Positions 58,720 to 64,000 of a stretch of DNA of 64,000 bases are shown here, one piece after another. This stretch comes from JBCBKL01 sp963922565. Its GTDB lineage: Bacteria; Pseudomonadota; Alphaproteobacteria; Rhodobacterales; Rhodobacteraceae. The notes below the pieces were generated by a model that saw only the letters and a list, made by a program, of their open reading frames with translations, was not told where the DNA came from and made no database searches. The stretch's first letter is position 1. Every line of letters begins with the position of its first letter. Location: the NCBI GenBank assembly GCA_963922565.1, contig CAWUIQ010000006.1, positions 1-64,000 of the forward strand. Reading direction: 5' to 3'. Made by a program: the position numbers and the translations under genes.

Positions 58720-58740
58720 AGGGCGGTCTCGCGCTGCCCT
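58720..58740 (+). terminator. Hairpin between smoE and smoF
   Basis: The stem AGGGCGG / CTGCCCT, with one G-U pair and a 7-base loop, starts 17 bp after the smoE stop in the 114-bp gap before smoF. It resembles the hairpins after the other three binding-protein genes of this window and probably favours a short, stable smoE message. Confidence 0.6.
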
Positions 58741-58817
58741 TCGGACCACCCGAACACTCTTGCAATCAAAGCCCATCCGCTGAGACGGTAATCCCGTCAA
58801 CAGAAGAGGTGTATCCA

Positions 58818-59723
58818 ATGGCCACCAAAGCATCCCGATCCGCTGCACGCCTCATGATGGCACCCGCCGTGATCCTGCTGCTGGGCTGGATGCTGGTGCC
58901 GCTCAGCCTGACACTGATCTTCTCATTCAAAAAGTTCCTGCCGTTGCGTGGCGACCAGATCGCCAGCGGATGGGACTGGGTCACCTTCTTTCCCAGCCTC
59001 AACTGGGTTGGCTTCGACAACTTCACCCGCTTTGTCAGTTCCAGCTCGTTTTGGCCCGCAGTCTACACGACGCTGATCCTGGTTGGTGGCGTGCTGATCA
59101 TCACGGTTTGCCTCGGGATCATGCTCGCCATCCTGCTGGACCAGCCGATGTGGGGCCAGGGGGTGGTGCGCATTCTTGTCATCGCGCCGTTCTTTGTCAT
59201 GCCAACCGTATCGGCGCTGGTCTGGAAGAACATGTTCATGGACCCGGTGAACGGCCTGCTCGCGCATTTGTGGCGCTTTGTCGGGCTCGAACCCTTATCA
59301 TGGCTCTCCGAGGCGGCGATACCATCGATCATTATAATCGTGAGCTGGCAATGGCTGCCATTCGCCACGCTCATCCTGCTGACGGCGATCCAATCGCTGG
59401 ACGGTGAACAGCTCGAAGCGGCAGAGATGGACGGCGCGCCGGCGCATAAACGGTTCTGGTTCATCGTGCTGCCGCATCTGAGCCGCGCCATCACCATCGT
59501 GATCCTGATCCAGACCATCTTTCTGCTGGCAATCTTTGCCGAGATCTTTGTCACCACGGGCGGCGCATTCGGCACCCGAACGCTGTCCTACCTGATTTTC
59601 CAGCGCGTGCTCGAAAGTCAGAATGTCGGGCTGGGATCAGCAGGCGGCGTCTATGCCATCATCCTCGCCAATATCGTTGCCATCTTCCTGATGCGCATCG
59701 TCGGCAAGAACCTGGACGCTTGA
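58818..59723 (+). CDS. smoF: Polyol ABC transporter permease
   Basis: This 301-residue permease has six membrane segments and the cytoplasmic EAA loop QLEAAEMDGAPAHKRFWFIVLPHLSRAI near the C-terminal third. It begins MATKASRSAARLMMAPAVILLLGWMLVPLSLTLIFSFKKF. AAGAGG precedes ATG 58818; a GTG at 58809 is in frame. It forms the channel with SmoG. Confidence 0.92.
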   Translation: MATKASRSAARLMMAPAVILLLGWMLVPLSLTLIFSFKKFLPLRGDQIASGWDWVTFFPSLNWVGFDNFTRFVSSSSFWPAVYTTLILVGGVLIITVCLGIMLAILLDQPMWGQGVVRILVIAPFFVMPTVSALVWKNMFMDPVNGLLAHLWRFVGLEPLSWLSEAAIPSIIIIVSWQWLPFATLILLTAIQSLDGEQLEAAEMDGAPAHKRFWFIVLPHLSRAITIVILIQTIFLLAIFAEIFVTTGGAFGTRTLSYLIFQRVLESQNVGLGSAGGVYAIILANIVAIFLMRIVGKNLDA

Positions 59724-59737
59724 GGGAGGAGGAAGCC

Positions 59738-60568
59738 ATGGCACGAGCAATCACACCACGCCGCAAAGCGATCAACACAGGCCTCGCCTGGGCAATCGGA
59801 TTGCTGATCTTTTTCCCGATCCTCTGGACCATCCTGACCAGCTTTAAGTCCGAGGGACAGGCCATCGCCAGTCCGCCGCTCTTTCTGAACTTCGACTGGA
59901 CGCTGGAGAACTATTCAGTCGTGCAAGAGCGGTCCGACTACATGAAGTTCCTCTGGAATTCGGTGATCCTGGCCGGGGGCTCGACCATTCTGGGCACCAT
60001 CATCGCGGTTCCGGCTGCTTGGTCGATGGCCTTTGTGCCTTCGAAACGTACCAAAGACATCCTGCTGTGGATGCTGTCGACCAAAATGCTTCCTGCTGTC
60101 GGTGTGCTGTACCCGATCTATCTGCTCTTTATTCAATTGGGGCTGCTCGATAGCCGAGCGGGTCTGGTCGTGGTCCTGATGCTGATCAACCTGCCGATCA
60201 TCGTTTGGATGCTCTACACCTACTTCAAGGAAATCCCGGGCGAGATCCTGGAAGCGGCGCGCATGGACGGAGCTACGCTGCGGGACGAGATCCTGTACGT
60301 CCTCACACCAATGGCTGTCCCCGGCATCGCATCGACCGTACTTCTCAACTTCATCCTCGCCTGGAACGAGGCATTTTGGACATTGAACCTGACCGCGGTG
60401 AACGCGGCACCCCTAACGGCATTTATTGCCAGCTATTCCAGCCCCGAGGGCCTGTTTTACGCCAAACTCAGCGCGGCATCGACCATGGCAATCGCGCCGA
60501 TCCTCATCCTTGGCTGGTTCAGCCAGAAACAACTCGTGCGCGGCCTCACCTTCGGCGCCGTCAAATAA
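59738..60568 (+). CDS. smoG: Polyol ABC transporter permease
   Basis: This 276-residue permease of the MalG type has six membrane segments and the EAA loop EILEAARMDGATLRDEILYVLTPMAVPGI. The strong site GGAGGAGGAAG precedes ATG 59738. The product pairs with SmoF. It is followed 11 bp later by the ATPase gene. Confidence 0.93.
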   Translation: MARAITPRRKAINTGLAWAIGLLIFFPILWTILTSFKSEGQAIASPPLFLNFDWTLENYSVVQERSDYMKFLWNSVILAGGSTILGTIIAVPAAWSMAFVPSKRTKDILLWMLSTKMLPAVGVLYPIYLLFIQLGLLDSRAGLVVVLMLINLPIIVWMLYTYFKEIPGEILEAARMDGATLRDEILYVLTPMAVPGIASTVLLNFILAWNEAFWTLNLTAVNAAPLTAFIASYSSPEGLFYAKLSAASTMAIAPILILGWFSQKQLVRGLTFGAVK

Positions 60569-60579
60569 GGGCCAATCAC

Positions 60580-61580
<1,001 letters not shown>

Positions 61581-61584
<4 letters not shown>

Positions 61585-62348
61585 AGCGACTTGCCGGCAA
61601 AACGGCACTGATTACCGGAGCGGCCCGCGGGATCGGTCTGGCGTTTGCAGCGGCATACCGGAACGAAGGCGCACAGGTGGCGATCGCCGACATCGACATG
61701 GACCGGGCAAGGGCAAGCGCCGAAAAGATCGGTGCGCATGCGGTGGAACTGGACGTTTCCCGACATGACAGCATTACCGACGGGGTCGAGACAGCGATCT
61801 CGGAGCTTGGCCAAATTGATATCCTGATCAACAATGCAGCCATCTTCACCGCAGCACCCATCACTGAGATCTCTCCGGACGATTACAGCCGCGTCTTCAA
61901 CATCAACGTGGCAGGCACGCTTTTCACCCTTCAGGCCGTAGCGCGACACATGATCGATCATGGGATCAAGGGCCGCATCATCAATATGGCCAGCCAGGCC
62001 GGTCGCCGGGGTGAGCCCTTGGTGGCCGTGTACTGCGCATCAAAGGCGGCTGTCATAAGCCTCACGCAGTCCGCAGGCCTGAACCTTATCCAGCATGGCA
62101 TCAACGTGAATGCCATAGCCCCCGGCGTTGTCGATGGAGAACACTGGGACGGCGTCGATGCGTTCTTTGCAAAGTACGAAGGCAAACCACCCGGACAGAA
62201 GAAAAAGGAAGTCGCAGGCGCGGTTCCCTTCGGTCGCATGGGGCGCGCCGAAGATCTGACCGGGATGGCAGTATTTCTGGCCTCTGACGAAGCTGAATAC
62301 ATCGTCGCCCAGACCTATAATGTCGATGGCGGCAACTGGATGAGTTGA
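61581..62348 (+). CDS. smoS: Sorbitol (L-iditol) dehydrogenase, SDR family
   Basis: This 255-residue SDR oxidises D-glucitol to D-fructose with NAD, and also galactitol in known homologues. It has TGAARGIGLAFAAAY near 11-25, NNAAIF near 89-94, the catalytic serine in INMASQAGRRGEPLVAVYCASKAAVISLTQSAGLNL with YCASK, and the family ending AEYIVAQTYNVDGGNWMS, which I recognise from Rhodobacter SmoS. Start and stop overlap smoK and mtlK. Confidence 0.94.
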
Positions 62349-63853
62349 TGGAAGACAGCGTGAAAGGAGCCTCGGCAATACGACTGTGCGATGCACACCT
62401 GGCCGATCTACCATCCGGGATCGACCGGCCGCGTTATGATCGATCGCGGCTTACACCCGGCATTGTCCATATCGGACTTGGCAATTTTCACAGGGCGCAT
62501 CAGGCTTGGTACCTTCATCGGCTCATGCAGCAGGGTAAGGCTCTTGATTGGGCGATCATCGGCGCGGGGGTCAGGCCTTATGACGCGGCAATGCGCGACA
62601 AGCTGATCGCGCAGGATTGCCTGACGACCCTCATCGAACTTGATCCCGGCGGCAGTTCCGCCGAGGTCATCGGCTCCATGATCGACTATCTGCCGATCGA
62701 AGACGGTAATGCGAGCCTTATCAGGCAGATGACCGACCCCCAGATCCGGATCGTATCGCTCACCGTGACCGAGGGCGGTTACTACATCGATCCCGTATCC
62801 GGCGGCTTCGATGGCGCCCATCCCGACATCCGACACGATGCCGCTGAACCCGCCCTGCCCCGCACAGCGTTCGGTGCCATCGTCGCCGCCCTGAAAGCGC
62901 GCCGGCAAAACGGCACCGGTCCGTTCACGGTTCTAAGTTGCGACAACCTTCAGGGCAACGGCGATGTCGCGCGCCAGACGGTCGTTTCACTTGCCAAGCT
63001 CTCGGATCCCAAGCTTGCTCAATGGATCGACGACAACACTGCGTTCCCCAATTCGATGGTCGACTGCATTGTTCCGGCCACCGGCGCGCAAGAGATCGCC
63101 ACAGCCCAAGCGCTCGGCGTCGACGACGCCGCGCCCGTCACGCACGAGAACTTTCGCCAATGGGTGATCGAAGACCGGTTTTACGCCGGGCGGCCGCCAT
63201 GGGAGGATGTTGGCGCCACCATCACCGACGATGTGCATGTTTATGAAGCCATGAAGATCCGCGTTCTGAACGCCGGTCATCAGGTGCTCGCGAATGTGGG
63301 TGAGATACTAGGCGCCCCGACAATATCAGCGTGTATGGACGACAGGGCGATCGCAGCTTTTTTCCGAAAGGTCCAAACCGAAGAAATCCTGCCCTATGTC
63401 GATCCAGTGCCAGAGATGACGCCCCAAGCCTATCTTGCGCTGATCGAAAAGCGTTTCGCCAATCCGTCCATCCTCGACACAACCCGCCGCGTGGCCTTCG
63501 ATGGGTCATCACGGCACACCGGGTTTGTCCTGCCCATCTTGCGGGATGCGCTGGCGGCGGGTGGTTCGGTCCAGGGTCTCGCATTGGTGGAGGCGTTCTG
63601 GGCGCGCATGTGTGCGGGCGAACGCGAGGACGGAACACAGATCGAACCGAATGACCCACACTGGGCGGCGTTGCAATCATGCGCCGAGGCGGCGCGGCAG
63701 GATCCATCGGCATGGCTGAGACAGAGCTATATCTATGGCGATCTGGTCGATGAAATGCGTTTCGCTGCGCCGTTCAACAAGTGGCTGGCCAAGATCTGGT
63801 CCGAAGGCGCAAATGCCGCGATCGATCAGTATCAGGCGGACCAAAACGACTGA
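62348..63853 (+). CDS. mtlK: Mannitol 2-dehydrogenase
   Basis: This 501-residue long-chain polyol dehydrogenase oxidises D-mannitol to D-fructose. It shows the N-terminal nucleotide-binding HIGLGNFHRAHQAWYLHRLM near 41-60, DNLQGNGDVARQTVVSLAKL, FPNSMVDCIVPAT and the catalytic lysine region YEAMKIRVLNAGHQVLANVGEI. A TTG at 62345 could also start it; ATG 62348 overlaps the smoS stop by one base. It completes the pathway from imported hexitols to fructose; no fructokinase gene is in view. Confidence 0.94.
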   Translation: MEDSVKGASAIRLCDAHLADLPSGIDRPRYDRSRLTPGIVHIGLGNFHRAHQAWYLHRLMQQGKALDWAIIGAGVRPYDAAMRDKLIAQDCLTTLIELDPGGSSAEVIGSMIDYLPIEDGNASLIRQMTDPQIRIVSLTVTEGGYYIDPVSGGFDGAHPDIRHDAAEPALPRTAFGAIVAALKARRQNGTGPFTVLSCDNLQGNGDVARQTVVSLAKLSDPKLAQWIDDNTAFPNSMVDCIVPATGAQEIATAQALGVDDAAPVTHENFRQWVIEDRFYAGRPPWEDVGATITDDVHVYEAMKIRVLNAGHQVLANVGEILGAPTISACMDDRAIAAFFRKVQTEEILPYVDPVPEMTPQAYLALIEKRFANPSILDTTRRVAFDGSSRHTGFVLPILRDALAAGGSVQGLALVEAFWARMCAGEREDGTQIEPNDPHWAALQSCAEAARQDPSAWLRQSYIYGDLVDEMRFAAPFNKWLAKIWSEGANAAIDQYQADQND

Positions 63854-63877
63854 GCCAATCGGCGCACGATCAAATCC

Positions 63878-64000
63878 TCAGACGGCGGTTTCCTGAAAGT
63901 CGATCGGGTCAGGCACTTTCAGAGACTTTTCACCGAACAGCACTTTTCCGGCCCTTTCCCAGCTGCGAAATTGCCTGTTGATGCTTTCGCGCGAACATCC
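63878..64000 (-). CDS. Crp/Fnr family regulator, C-terminal fragment
   Basis: Forty codons on the minus strand run off the right edge and end at the TGA complementary to 63878-63880. The sequence GCSRESINRQFRSWERAG is the recognition helix region of a Crp-type winged helix, followed by GKVLFGEKSLKVPDP. The start and cyclic-nucleotide-binding domain lie outside the window. It converges on mtlK with 24 bp between stops. Confidence 0.75.
   Translation of the reverse strand, partial: GCSRESINRQFRSWERAGKVLFGEKSLKVPDPIDFQETAV

Overview
The window reads as chromosomal DNA of a high-GC alphaproteobacterium, most likely a marine Rhodobacteraceae (Roseobacter-type) organism. The reasons are its density of solute-binding-protein uptake operons (two LIV-type ABC systems, one DctPQM TRAP system, one Smo-type polyol ABC system), aromatic and heterocycle acyl-CoA style catabolism, and a smoEFGK-smoS-mtlK gene order like that of Rhodobacter. 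No rRNA, tRNA, transposase, phage gene or CRISPR array was found. Genes are tightly packed, often with ATGA stop/start overlaps.

Region 1 (about 240-17757) looks like a reductive N-heterocycle degradation island. A minus-strand run encodes a PF06684 protein, a UPF0280 (ApbE-like) protein, a 6-hydroxynicotinate reductase-like Fe-S/flavoprotein, a fused 2Fe-2S/molybdopterin hydroxylase and its FAD subunit. A divergent MarR regulator follows, then a LIV-type ABC transporter with its binding protein, a polytopic membrane protein divergent from a degenerate copper-chaperone-like protein, and an ATP-dependent HyuA/HyuB lactamase pair. An identical 11-bp motif lies at the MarR/FAD-subunit promoter and at the hyuA promoter, and a related inverted repeat lies before the binding-protein gene, suggesting one regulon. 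A DEAD-box RNA helicase (18018-20069) separates this from region 2.

Region 2 (20368-38229) starts with a small cluster: AhpD-like protein, flavin-containing monooxygenase, cupin and a divergent AraC regulator. It continues with what looks like a complete 2-aminobenzoyl-CoA (or salicylyl-CoA) degradation cluster: a GcdH-like dehydrogenase, a monooxygenase/old-yellow-enzyme fusion, SDR, MarR, enoyl-CoA hydratase, acyl-CoA dehydrogenase, CoA ligase, binding protein, LivHMGF, thioesterase and RidA. Palindromes of the CTTCAAGCTTGAAG type sit at both divergent promoters.

Region 3 (38270-43455) is a uronate-type cluster: a KdgF-like cupin, SDR, GntR regulator and DctPQM TRAP transporter. The two divergent promoter regions share an identical 17-bp operator.

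Region 4 (43857-56129) is the least ordinary part. It holds a propeller-repeat phosphoesterase-family protein with lost metal ligands, an unrecognised 442-residue protein, a giant pseudokinase/AAA/GAF/adenylate cyclase, a gamma-glutamylcyclotransferase-like protein, a protein resembling the metallo-beta-lactamase fold, and a repeat-rich beta-helix-like protein with no visible export signal.

Region 5 (56280-63853) is a LacI-controlled sorbitol/mannitol operon (smoEFGK, smoS, mtlK) with matching inverted operators before the regulator and the operon. The right edge cuts a Crp/Fnr-type regulator. Hairpins lie between the binding-protein and permease genes of all four uptake systems.
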